A program made the position numbers and the translations under genes. This document shows, in pieces, positions 57,204-64,000 of a stretch of DNA of 64,000 nucleotides; position 1 is the stretch's first letter, and each line of letters starts with the position of its first letter. Under the pieces are notes generated by a model that was given only the letters and a program-made list of their open reading frames with translations, ran no database searches and was not told the DNA's origin. The stretch is from AC-32 sp963765785 (GTDB lineage Bacteria > Actinomycetota > Thermoleophilia > Gaiellales > Gaiellaceae): assembly GCA_963765785.1 (NCBI GenBank), contig CAVXXW010000020.1:62001-126000 (forward strand), read 5' to 3'.

Positions 57204-58061
57204 ATGTGTCGCTGGCTCGCGTATTCGGGGTCGCCGTTGTCGCTCGAAACGATTCTCTACAAGCCCGAGCACTCGCTCATCGATCAAAGCCTGCACTCGA
57301 AGCTCGGCGCAGAGACGACCAACGGCGACGGCTTCGGGATCGGGTGGTACACCGACTTCGAGAAGACGCCGGGCGTCTACCGCAGCATCGAGCCGGCCTG
57401 GAACGACAGGAACCTCCGCGACCTGTCTGCGCACATCATGTCGCCCGTCGTGTTCGCGCACATCCGGGCGGCGATCGGCTCGCCGGTACAGGAGACGAAC
57501 TGCCACCCGTTTCGCCACGGCAAGTGGCTCTTCATGCACAACGGGTTCATCGGCGAGCTCGCCAAGGTCAAGCGCGACCTGGTGCTGGCGATCGATCCGT
57601 CGCTCTTCCCGTTGATGGAGGGCTCCGCCGACACCGAGGTGATGTTCTACCTCGCGCTCACGTTCGGCCTCGAGGACGACCCGCCCGGGGCGATGGAGGC
57701 GACGGTCGGGCTGATCGAGGAGGTCGGTCGCAAGCACGGCGTCGAGCACCCGATCCAGATGACCGTGGCGACCACGAACGGCGAGAGCATCTGGGCATTC
57801 CGTTACTCGAGCGAGGGCAACTCACGGTCGCTCTTCTTCACGACCGCCGTCGAGACGGTGCGGCAGCTCCACCCGGAGCTCGATATCCTCGAGCTTGTCG
57901 ACGACGAGACGCGCCTGATCGTCTCGGAGCCGCTGCGCGACCTCCCGGGCGTGTGGAACGAGGTACCGGAGTCGAGCTGGGGCGTCGTCCAGCCCGGGCA
58001 GGACGAGATCCACGCCTTCAAGCCGAAGGCGCCGGCGAAGCAGGCGGCCGTGCCTGCGTAG
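57204..58061 (+). CDS. Class II glutamine amidotransferase
   Basis: A 285-residue Ntn-hydrolase-type glutamine amidotransferase. The N-terminal Cys after Met (MCRWLAYSGSPLSLETILYK) is the nucleophile. It keeps TTNGDGFGIGWYTD, the RAA near IGSPVQETNCHPF and FMHNGFIGEL. Stand-alone members (YafJ/EgtC-like) are known; the closest function cannot be fixed. The ATG at 57204 follows AAAGGAG. It starts a short operon with the two following genes. Confidence 0.88.
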   Translation: MCRWLAYSGSPLSLETILYKPEHSLIDQSLHSKLGAETTNGDGFGIGWYTDFEKTPGVYRSIEPAWNDRNLRDLSAHIMSPVVFAHIRAAIGSPVQETNCHPFRHGKWLFMHNGFIGELAKVKRDLVLAIDPSLFPLMEGSADTEVMFYLALTFGLEDDPPGAMEATVGLIEEVGRKHGVEHPIQMTVATTNGESIWAFRYSSEGNSRSLFFTTAVETVRQLHPELDILELVDDETRLIVSEPLRDLPGVWNEVPESSWGVVQPGQDEIHAFKPKAPAKQAAVPA

Positions 58062-58072
58062 GGCTCGCGCGC

Positions 58073-58393
58073 GTGCTGATCTTCCTCGCGGTCATCCTGC
58101 TGCTCCTCCTCCCCACGCCGTGGAACGTGATCGGCTTCATCGTCGTGCTGCCGATCTGGGTGCTCGAGCTCCTGGCGTGGAACCGGACGGTCAAGCACCG
58201 GCGGAAGGCGGTCGGCGCGCAGACGCTGATCGGCAAGGACGCCGTCGTCAGCACGCCCTGCCGGCCCGTCGGGCAGGTCCGGCTGAACGGCGAGATCTGG
58301 GAGGCGCGCTGTGATGCGGGCGCGTCGCCCGGCGACCGGGTGCGCGTGATCGACCGCGACGGCTTGACGCTCGTCGTCGAGGCCACGGCCTGA
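58073..58393 (+). CDS. NfeD-like membrane protein
   Basis: A 106-residue protein from GTG 58073. There are two hydrophobic segments (LIFLAVILLLLLPTPWNVIG and IVVLPIWVLELLAW) and a C-terminal OB-type domain, TLIGKDAVVSTPCRPVGQVR then LNGEIWEARCDAG. This is the NfeD layout without the protease domain. NfeD proteins usually pair with stomatins; none is seen here. Confidence 0.78.
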   Translation: MLIFLAVILLLLLPTPWNVIGFIVVLPIWVLELLAWNRTVKHRRKAVGAQTLIGKDAVVSTPCRPVGQVRLNGEIWEARCDAGASPGDRVRVIDRDGLTLVVEATA

Positions 58394-58403
58394 CGGGAGC
58401 GAC

Positions 58404-59090
58404 ATGCCCGAGAGCTCGAACGTCGAGATCGCTCACCGCGTCGACGAGAGCGGCGAGCACCACCATGCTGCACGGCGACGGCACGAGGTCGCGATCGAGA
58501 TCGGCGAGGCGTTCCTGCTCGCCTTGGTCGCGGTCGCGACCGCGTGGAGCGGCTACCAGTCTGCGCTCTGGGACGGCCGCTCAACCAGGCTCTACGGCAC
58601 GTCCTCGCGGATCAGGATCTCCGCGACGCAGAACACCACACGCGGCGGTCAGGAGCAGCTCTACGACGCGACGACGTTCAACTTCTGGCTCCAGGCGAAG
58701 CTGACGAACGACCCGAAGCTCGCGCGCGGGTACGAGAAGCGCTTCCGCCCCGAGTACCGGCCGGCCTTCCGCGCCTGGCTCGCCACAAACCCGTTCTCGA
58801 ACCCGTCGGCGCCTGCGGGCCCGATCTTCATGCCGCAGTACCACAACACCCACAACGCCCGGGGAGCCGAGCTGAACGCCCAGGCGTCGGAGGTGTTCCA
58901 GCAGGGCGTCGAGGCACGGCAGACCGGCGAGAAGTACGTCCGGACGACGGTGCTGCTCGCGACGGTGCTGTTCCTGATCGCCCTCAGCCAGCGGTTCGGG
59001 CTTTTAAAGGTGCGGGCGAGCCTGCTGTTCGTGGCCGTCGTCCTGCTCGTCCTGTCCCTCGTCTCGATCGCGTCCTACCGGCGGCTCTGA
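58404..59090 (+). CDS. Three-helix membrane protein of unknown function
   Basis: A 228-residue protein. One N-terminal helix (FLLALVAVATAWSGYQSALW) is followed by a long soluble region rich in Arg/Asn with NFWLQAKLTNDPKLARGYEK, then two C-terminal helices (VLLATVLFLIALSQRFGLLK and SLLFVAVVLLVLSLVSIASY). The AWSGYQSxxW motif is found in many bacterial membrane proteins of this kind. Function unknown. Confidence 0.72.
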   Translation: MPESSNVEIAHRVDESGEHHHAARRRHEVAIEIGEAFLLALVAVATAWSGYQSALWDGRSTRLYGTSSRIRISATQNTTRGGQEQLYDATTFNFWLQAKLTNDPKLARGYEKRFRPEYRPAFRAWLATNPFSNPSAPAGPIFMPQYHNTHNARGAELNAQASEVFQQGVEARQTGEKYVRTTVLLATVLFLIALSQRFGLLKVRASLLFVAVVLLVLSLVSIASYRRL

Positions 59091-59232
59091 TCGCGATCCG
59101 GCCCCGTGGCGCAGGCTCGACCCTCCTGGAGCTTTGAGCGACACGGCGCACGCAGCCGGCGGCCGCCGAGCCGTTCGACCGCGCCTCCGATAACGATCGC
59201 GACCAAAGCGCGGCTTTGCTGATGGCTGGTGC

Positions 59233-60576
59233 CTATGAGTGGGCCGCGGAGCCGGGTGAACTAGGGAGACGGGCTGAGACGACGTAGGAGACCACGACAG
59301 CGACGATGACGAGCGGCATCAGGGTCAGGCCGTCGGCCTCGAGGAACACACTCACGACGAGGACGGAGGTGAGCGGGAGTCCCAGCATTGCGACCATCAT
59401 CGCGCCGATACCCATTGCGGCACCCGCGATCATCGGCAATCCGGGAAGGTGCGAAAGCGCAATGCCGCCGGCAGCGCCGATGAACATGCTCGGGAAAATG
59501 GGGCCGCCTCGGAAGCTGCTCAGCGAGAAGCTGTACGCGAGGCCCTTGCAGAGGACAACCATCAGGAGCGCGCCGACGCTCCAGCCGGCGGCGCCTTCGA
59601 TCAGGCCTGGGAGCTGATTCTGCCCCGAGAAGAGCACTTCGGCTGAGCTCCTCCCTGTTACCTCGACGAAGATCAGTACGACGACTCCGATCGCGATGCC
59701 GACAACGGGCGTCAGGAGCAGCATTCGGCGTTCGACGATCGGCTGCAGCAGCAGGGCCAGCCGCTTGACGCCGGCGCCGAGGATCGCGGCGATGAGGCCG
59801 ACCACGATCGCCCACAGAAACTCGGACACACGCGGGCTGCCGGCCGGAGGGATGTTCGGGACCGCGAGCGAGAAGGTGCCGAAGCCGGTCCAATTGTCGA
59901 GCCCGATGAAGATCAGCGAGCCGATACCGGCAGCGAGCAGCCCGGGCGCGAGCACGACTCCTAGCATCGCGCCGCCGATCCCGGCCACCTCCATCATCAG
60001 GAACGCGGCCGGAAGAGGCGAGCCGAGGAGCGTGCTGATCGCGGCGAAGCTCCCGGCGGCACCGATCACGCCACTGGCCATCTCAGGCGCGTCGCGCTTG
60101 ACCAAGTGGACGGCGAGGACTCCGAGGCCGCTGCCGATCGCGATCAGGGGCGCCTCCGGGCCAAGGACGACCCCGAGACTGAGGGTGGCGAACGCGGCAA
60201 TGACGATCCCGGGGAGCTCGATCGGCGGCACGGGTCCGGATGCCTTGAACCCCTCCGCCGGCTTGTGCCCTGCCGTTCCCGGTAGGTACTGGATTGTGAG
60301 CGCCACCAGCAGGCCGCTCAACGCGAGCAGCGGAATCGGCCACCAGGCGGGCTGGCTTTCGAAGCCGAGGTCGCCGGGCAGGGTGCCGAAGAGATACTGC
60401 TGCAGCTTGGCGACGCCCTCGAGAAAGAAGTACGCGGCTGCCGCCACCGGTACTCCGACGATCGCGCCCAACACGAGCAACGCAACGTAAGAGCGGCTCC
60501 GGAGAAGCTCGAGAGGACTCGGCGTAACTGACGTCGATGGCGCCGTGTGCGCGTCGGGGTGGCCTTCTTGTTCCAA
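59233..60576 (-). CDS. ClC-family chloride channel/antiporter
   Basis: A 447-residue ClC with ~14 helices. The selectivity motifs are GPVPPIELPG (GSGIP equivalent), LGPEAPLIAIG (GREGP equivalent, with Ala for Gly) and GGPIFPSMFIG (GxFxP equivalent). The motifs are relaxed compared with classical Cl-/H+ antiporters, so ion preference is uncertain. In other bacteria ClC supports amino-acid decarboxylase acid resistance; a GAD gene is 3 kb away. Confidence 0.9.
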   Translation of the reverse strand: MEQEGHPDAHTAPSTSVTPSPLELLRSRSYVALLVLGAIVGVPVAAAAYFFLEGVAKLQQYLFGTLPGDLGFESQPAWWPIPLLALSGLLVALTIQYLPGTAGHKPAEGFKASGPVPPIELPGIVIAAFATLSLGVVLGPEAPLIAIGSGLGVLAVHLVKRDAPEMASGVIGAAGSFAAISTLLGSPLPAAFLMMEVAGIGGAMLGVVLAPGLLAAGIGSLIFIGLDNWTGFGTFSLAVPNIPPAGSPRVSEFLWAIVVGLIAAILGAGVKRLALLLQPIVERRMLLLTPVVGIAIGVVVLIFVEVTGRSSAEVLFSGQNQLPGLIEGAAGWSVGALLMVVLCKGLAYSFSLSSFRGGPIFPSMFIGAAGGIALSHLPGLPMIAGAAMGIGAMMVAMLGLPLTSVLVVSVFLEADGLTLMPLVIVAVVVSYVVSARLPSSPGSAAHS

Positions 60577-60711
60577 AGCTTCTTCTCAGCGCTTCTCCAC
60601 AGGCGTGTTCACCACCCCATCACCGAGCGGCCTTCCGAGGCATGGCTCCGGTGACGAGGGGCCCACCATACGACCAGCTTCGCCGAGCGCGGCGCCACCA
60701 CGACCATGTGT

Positions 60712-60742
60712 CGGAGCGCGCGGGCTAGCCCCGCGCGCTCCG
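60712..60742 (-). terminator. GC-rich hairpin terminator
   Basis: CGGAGCGCGCGGG (60712-60724) pairs with CCCGCGCGCTCCG (60730-60742), a 13-bp perfect stem with a short loop. It lies ten bases beyond the stop of the 60753-61292 gene on the same strand. Confidence 0.65.
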
Positions 60743-60752
60743 ACTCGCGCTT

Positions 60753-61292
60753 CTATGAGTCCGCCCGCGTTCCCGTCGCCTCGGCCGCCATCGCGCCGAT
60801 CGCGATCAGATCGGCCGGGTGGATCCATGCGTCCGCGAGCACGATCCCGTCCTTCGCGACGATCTTCTCGCGGAGCGGGATCGCCCAGCGGTGCTCCAGC
60901 AGCGCGACCGCGGCGGTCGTGCCCTCCGGAACCGCGTCCGCCAGATACCAGACCTCGTCCTCGTCGATGATGTGGCCGTCGGAGCCGGCCTCGGCGCCGG
61001 CGATCAGGCCGGCCTCGACGCCTTCCTCCTCGCCCATGCCGGCGCCGATCAGCGCGCCGACGAGGGCGCCGAAGTCCTCGGCCTCCTCGACGCTGAGGTC
61101 GCTGGCCTGAATGGTCTCGACCTGGCCGTCCTGCTTCCGCACGACGATCATGTCGACCAGGCGGACGATGTCCGCCTCCTTGAGCCGCTTCAGCTCCTCC
61201 ATGATCTCGCCGGTGAACTCGGTGCCGGCGAACCCGACCACGAGCATCTGCACAGGCCCGAACGCCATGTTGGGTGTCGAGTCGCTGCTCAT
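60753..61292 (-). CDS. DUF6325/DUF1269-like protein
   Basis: A 179-residue protein: MAFGPVQMLVVGFAGTEFTG then EADIVRLVDMIVVRKQDG. The middle GALVGALIGAGMGEEEGVEA is a short Gly-rich segment, followed by PEGTTAAVALLEHRWAIPLR. This layout matches the DUF6325 family, related to DUF1269, of unknown function. Its start overlaps the stop of the SHOCT gene. Confidence 0.8.
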   Translation of the reverse strand: MSSDSTPNMAFGPVQMLVVGFAGTEFTGEIMEELKRLKEADIVRLVDMIVVRKQDGQVETIQASDLSVEEAEDFGALVGALIGAGMGEEEGVEAGLIAGAEAGSDGHIIDEDEVWYLADAVPEGTTAAVALLEHRWAIPLREKIVAKDGIVLADAWIHPADLIAIGAMAAEATGTRADS

Positions 61293-61579
61293 CAGGTCCC
61301 CAGGAGCTTGCGCTTCTGCGCCTCGAATTCCTCGTCGCTGAGGAGGCCCTGCTCCTTCAGCGCGCCGAGTTTTTGGATCTGCTCGATCGCGTCGTCCGTG
61401 ATGCCGCCGGCGGCCGGAGCCGCCGGCGGAGGAGCGGCCTGCTGCTGCTCGAGCTCGTCGAGCCGGGCGTCGCGCTCGGCGTCCTCGTCGCGGCCCCCCT
61501 GCACGCGCTTGCCGGCGTGGTAGGCGGCGCCGCCGACAACTGCCGCGCGCAGCAGGGGTCGTCGTCGAACGAAGGGCAT
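61292..61579 (-). CDS. SHOCT-domain protein
   Basis: A 95-residue protein MPFVRRRPLLRAAVVGGAAY with a charged, Gln/Pro-rich middle. The C-terminal SHOCT motif is DAIEQIQKLGALKEQGLLSD then EEFEAQKRKLLGT. SHOCT is a short oligomerisation or recognition segment. It overlaps the next start (TGATG) and should be co-made with the DUF6325-like protein. Confidence 0.85.
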   Translation of the reverse strand: MPFVRRRPLLRAAVVGGAAYHAGKRVQGGRDEDAERDARLDELEQQQAAPPPAAPAAGGITDDAIEQIQKLGALKEQGLLSDEEFEAQKRKLLGT

Positions 61580-61601
61580 GTTCGTACCTCGCTTTCTTGG
61601 G

Positions 61602-62147
61602 TTAGACCGTGACCGTATCTCTGTCGTCTGCTCCGTGCAGAGCACACTGCAGCTTCCTCTCGACTTCCCTGGACAGCGAGGTCTTGAGGATCGTCCCGCC
61701 GTACCGCCCGAGCGCCCGGACCGCCGTCTCCGGCGTCGCATCCTCGAGCACGAGGAAGAGTGCCGAGGTCCCGGGTCTGAGCATCTCCCGCACCTGGGCC
61801 TGGAACTCCTTGTCGATGCCCGCCTGCTCGAGCTTGCCGAAGAGCGCGCCGAGGCCCGCCCCCATCCCCATCCCGAGTACCGGCACGAAGAAGAGCAGCC
61901 CGAAGAAGAATCCCCAGAACATCCCCCAGGTCGCGCCGGAGCCGACGGCATGATGGGTGGTCGTGACCTGGTACTTGCCGTCGGCGTGCCGGACGATCAC
62001 CGCGATCGCGTCGGGCTGGATGATCAGCTCGTCCGCGAGCCGCTGTGCTTCCTTCTCCGCGGCGAGAGCGGACGTCTCGTCGGGGTACCCGATCGCGACC
62101 AGCTCTGCCACCTCTGCAGCGTCGCTCGAAAGACCTCGTCGATGCAT
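61602..62147 (-). CDS. DUF1269-family membrane protein
   Basis: A 181-residue protein from the ATG at 62147: AELVAIGYPDETSALAAEKE, then LIIQPDAIAVIVRHADGKYQ. A hydrophobic centre GMFWGFFFGLLFFVPVLGMG and a C-terminal TSALFLVLEDATPETAVRAL follow. It is a typical DUF1269 protein. The upstream in-frame extension lacks family character. It heads the three-gene unit DUF1269 - SHOCT - DUF6325. Confidence 0.85.
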   Translation of the reverse strand: MHRRGLSSDAAEVAELVAIGYPDETSALAAEKEAQRLADELIIQPDAIAVIVRHADGKYQVTTTHHAVGSGATWGMFWGFFFGLLFFVPVLGMGMGAGLGALFGKLEQAGIDKEFQAQVREMLRPGTSALFLVLEDATPETAVRALGRYGGTILKTSLSREVERKLQCALHGADDRDTVTV

Positions 62148-62259
62148 CGCCCCGATCGGATGAAGCCCGCCCCGGACCGGCTCATCCCATCCGGGCGATG
62201 CCGCTCCGGGCCGGCAAAGGTTTCCTCCTGCCACGGTCGAAACGGAAGGAGGAGCAGAG

Positions 62260-62709
62260 ATGCGTACGACGCAGGACTACGGCCCCTCGGAGCGTCACGA
62301 CCAGCCGCCGTCGGACAGGGGGTACGGCGACGAGCCGTCCGGCCAGGGCTGGGTCCTGTTCGCGGCGATCATGATGGGCCTGCTCGGGATCTGGAACTTC
62401 TTCGAGGGCATCGCAGCGATCTCGAGCGCCCACGTCTTCGTCGCGGACGCGCACTACGTCTTCAGCGACCTGAACACCTGGGGCTGGATCGTGCTGATCC
62501 TCGGCGTCGGCCAGATCGTCGCGTCGATGGTGCTGCTCTCGGGGAGCGAGATCGCGCGCTGGTTCGGCATCGGCGTCGCGTCGGTGAACGCGCTCGGCCA
62601 GCTGGCGTTCATCCCGGCCTACCCGGTCTGGGGACTGCTGATGTTCTCGGTCGACGTGTTGATCATCTACGGCCTGGCCGCGTACGCCGGGAAGCGGCTG
62701 CGGGTGTGA
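62260..62709 (+). CDS. DUF7144-type four-helix membrane protein, second copy
   Basis: A 149-residue paralogue of 56450-56911. Shared segments: GWVLFAAIMMGLLGIWNFFE, ADAHYVFSDLNTWGWIVLIL and FSVDVLIIYGLAAYAGKRLR. GAAGGAGGAG precedes the ATG. Function unknown. Confidence 0.82.
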   Translation: MRTTQDYGPSERHDQPPSDRGYGDEPSGQGWVLFAAIMMGLLGIWNFFEGIAAISSAHVFVADAHYVFSDLNTWGWIVLILGVGQIVASMVLLSGSEIARWFGIGVASVNALGQLAFIPAYPVWGLLMFSVDVLIIYGLAAYAGKRLRV

Positions 62710-62782
62710 GGAACAACGGCGGGCGCGGCGCCCCGGCGACTCCTCGGCGCCGCGTCCCCGCCCTGAGGCGGAGCGGCGGACC

Positions 62783-63955
62783 GTGAACATGATGAACCTC
62801 CTACGACGCCGTGGGGAGCCTGCCCCGGTCGCCGCCACCCCTGAGCCGATCCCCTCGGACGAGCTCAGCGCACTGGGCTCGACCTTTGCCGCGCCGCGCT
62901 GGCTGCGCGACCTCGGCCGGACCTCCTGGCTCCTGGTCGGCGTGCTTGCAGTCCTGGTCGGGCTGGGATGGTTCCTCGGGGCGACGTACACGATCACCGC
63001 CCCCGTCGTCGCGGCGATGATCGTGGCGGCGGTGACCTCGCCGCTCGTCGCCCGGCTGACGCGCCACATGCCGCGTGCGCTCGCAACGGTGCTCGTGCTG
63101 CTCGGGATCCTCGTCGCGACGGTGACGATGATCCTGCTCGTGATCGGCGGCATCACCTCACAGCACGACGCGATCGCCATCCACGCCGACGAAGGCGTGG
63201 CAAAGCTGCAGTCGTGGGCGACGAGCCTCGGCGTCAGCGATTCCGGTGCCTCCAGCGCGAGCGACCAGCTCAAGCAGGACGTCCCGGCGATGATCTCCAC
63301 GCTCACGAAGGGAGTGATCAGCGGGATCAAGGGCCTGACCTCGCTGGCCTTCACTCTGTCGCTCGCGCTCCTCAGCGTCTTCTTCCTGCTGAAGGACGGA
63401 CCCTCGATGCGGCGCTGGGTCGACCACCACCTCGGCGTGCCCCCGACCGTCGCCCAGACGATCACGGGCGGCGTGCTGCGCTCACTGCGCGGCTATTTCC
63501 TCGGCGTGACGATCGTCGCCGCCTTCAACGGCGTCGTGGTCGGCCTCGGCGCGCTGATCCTCGGCGTCCCGCTCGCCGGCACGATCGCCGTGGTGACCTT
63601 CGTGCTCGCCTACATCCCGTTCATCGGGGCGTTCGTCGCCGGCGCCTTCGCGGTCATCATCGCGCTCGGCGCCAGCGGGACGGGCACGGCGCTGATCATG
63701 CTCGTGATCGTCATCCTCGCCAACGGCCTGTTGCAGAACATCGTGCAGCCGTTCGCGATGGGATCGGCGCTCGACCTGCATCCACTGGTCGTGCTCGTCG
63801 CGACGATCGCGAGCGGCTGCATCTTCGGGGCGATCGGCCTGATCCTCGCCGCGCCGCTCCTCTCGGCCGCCGTCCACATCCTGCGCGACCTCAACCGGGC
63901 GCAGGCTCAGAGCACCGCCGAGTCGGACTCCTCGAGCGCAGCCACGACGTCGTAG
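62783..63955 (+). CDS. AI-2E/PerM-family transporter-like protein
   Basis: A 390-residue protein with a GTG start. Eight helices are visible; the family region is LRSLRGYFLGVTIVAAFNGV, VLAYIPFIGAFVAGAFAVII and NIVQPFAMGSALDLHPLVVL. Members are called AI-2E family transporters, though many move Na+/H+ or other solutes. Substrate unknown. The Ser-rich C-terminal tail overlaps a possible minus-strand gene. Confidence 0.9.
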   Translation: MNMMNLLRRRGEPAPVAATPEPIPSDELSALGSTFAAPRWLRDLGRTSWLLVGVLAVLVGLGWFLGATYTITAPVVAAMIVAAVTSPLVARLTRHMPRALATVLVLLGILVATVTMILLVIGGITSQHDAIAIHADEGVAKLQSWATSLGVSDSGASSASDQLKQDVPAMISTLTKGVISGIKGLTSLAFTLSLALLSVFFLLKDGPSMRRWVDHHLGVPPTVAQTITGGVLRSLRGYFLGVTIVAAFNGVVVGLGALILGVPLAGTIAVVTFVLAYIPFIGAFVAGAFAVIIALGASGTGTALIMLVIVILANGLLQNIVQPFAMGSALDLHPLVVLVATIASGCIFGAIGLILAAPLLSAAVHILRDLNRAQAQSTAESDSSSAATTS

Positions 63956-64000
63956 CCGAGCGCGAGCGCGAGCTTCGGCGCCGCCGACACGACCCGCGGG
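63907..64000 (-). CDS. Possible C-terminal end of a gene continuing past the window
   Basis: The minus frame entering at 64000 reads RVVSAAPKLALALGYDVVAA then LEESDSAVL to a TGA at 63907. It has reasonable protein character but is too short to identify and overlaps the low-complexity tail of the preceding gene. Confidence 0.3.
   Translation of the reverse strand, partial: PRVVSAAPKLALALGYDVVAALEESDSAVL

Overview
The window is high-GC DNA with short intergenic gaps and many GTG/TTG starts. It looks like a soil actinobacterium, most likely of the Thermoleophilia (Gaiellales/Solirubrobacterales) type. That placement is inferred from protein style (DUF1269, SHOCT, DUF7144 and PLDc_N membrane proteins, LuxR/MalT regulators, tandem BrkB and UPF0104 proteins), not from a marker gene. 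No rRNA or complete tRNA is visible.

Layout. 1-11.7 kb: the 3' part of an agmatinase gene, an ACT-like protein, an exporter operon (small protein, DHA2 MFS pump, BrkB), a TMEM175-like channel, a large LuxR/MalT regulator, stress-type membrane proteins and a K+ channel. 11.7-12.8 kb: decayed gene remnants. 12.8-19 kb: a coupled redox operon of an FAD/Fe-S oxidoreductase, pyruvate:ferredoxin oxidoreductase and a DHOD-like flavoprotein. 19-24 kb: a UPF0104 protein, an MgtA-type P-ATPase and ferritin. 24-25.1 kb: a scar region with a FabF tail, a second copy of the ACT gene, a possible phage-like ORF and the 3' third of a tRNA. 25-27.7 kb: a cNMP-binding protein and an L,D-transpeptidase.

27.7-39.2 kb is the most unusual part. 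Thirteen direct copies of a ~30-nt repeat, all in the same orientation and not seen elsewhere in the window, separate mostly single-gene units: cupins, VOC proteins, a GNAT acetyltransferase, a SnoaL-like protein, a 34-residue basic peptide, an ABM-fold protein, a MOSC protein, an AMP-forming ligase, a hydrolase-cyclase fusion and an 89-residue unknown. The content and spacing resemble an integron cassette array, but genes lie on both strands, the repeat lacks recognisable attC boxes and no integrase is present. Three IS110-family copies sit inside or against the repeat. The non-coding leaders of two of them contain what read as bridge-RNA target guides matching the two halves of the repeat, and donor guides matching the elements' own ends. 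So the IS110 elements appear to be RNA-programmed to the cassette boundary.

39-64 kb is ordinary chromosome centred on envelope, ion and acid homeostasis: a second L,D-transpeptidase, a CDF transporter, BI-1 protein, MsrA, aldo/keto reductase, an OTC/P-ATPase/MFS operon, a UPF0104/GAP/ion-channel operon, a glutamate decarboxylase/phosphodiesterase operon, a class II amidotransferase, a ClC protein, DUF1269-type proteins and an AI-2E-type transporter. Several genes between 26.7 and 43.7 kb carry single-base frameshifts at short G/C runs. These may be sequencing indels rather than true pseudogenes.
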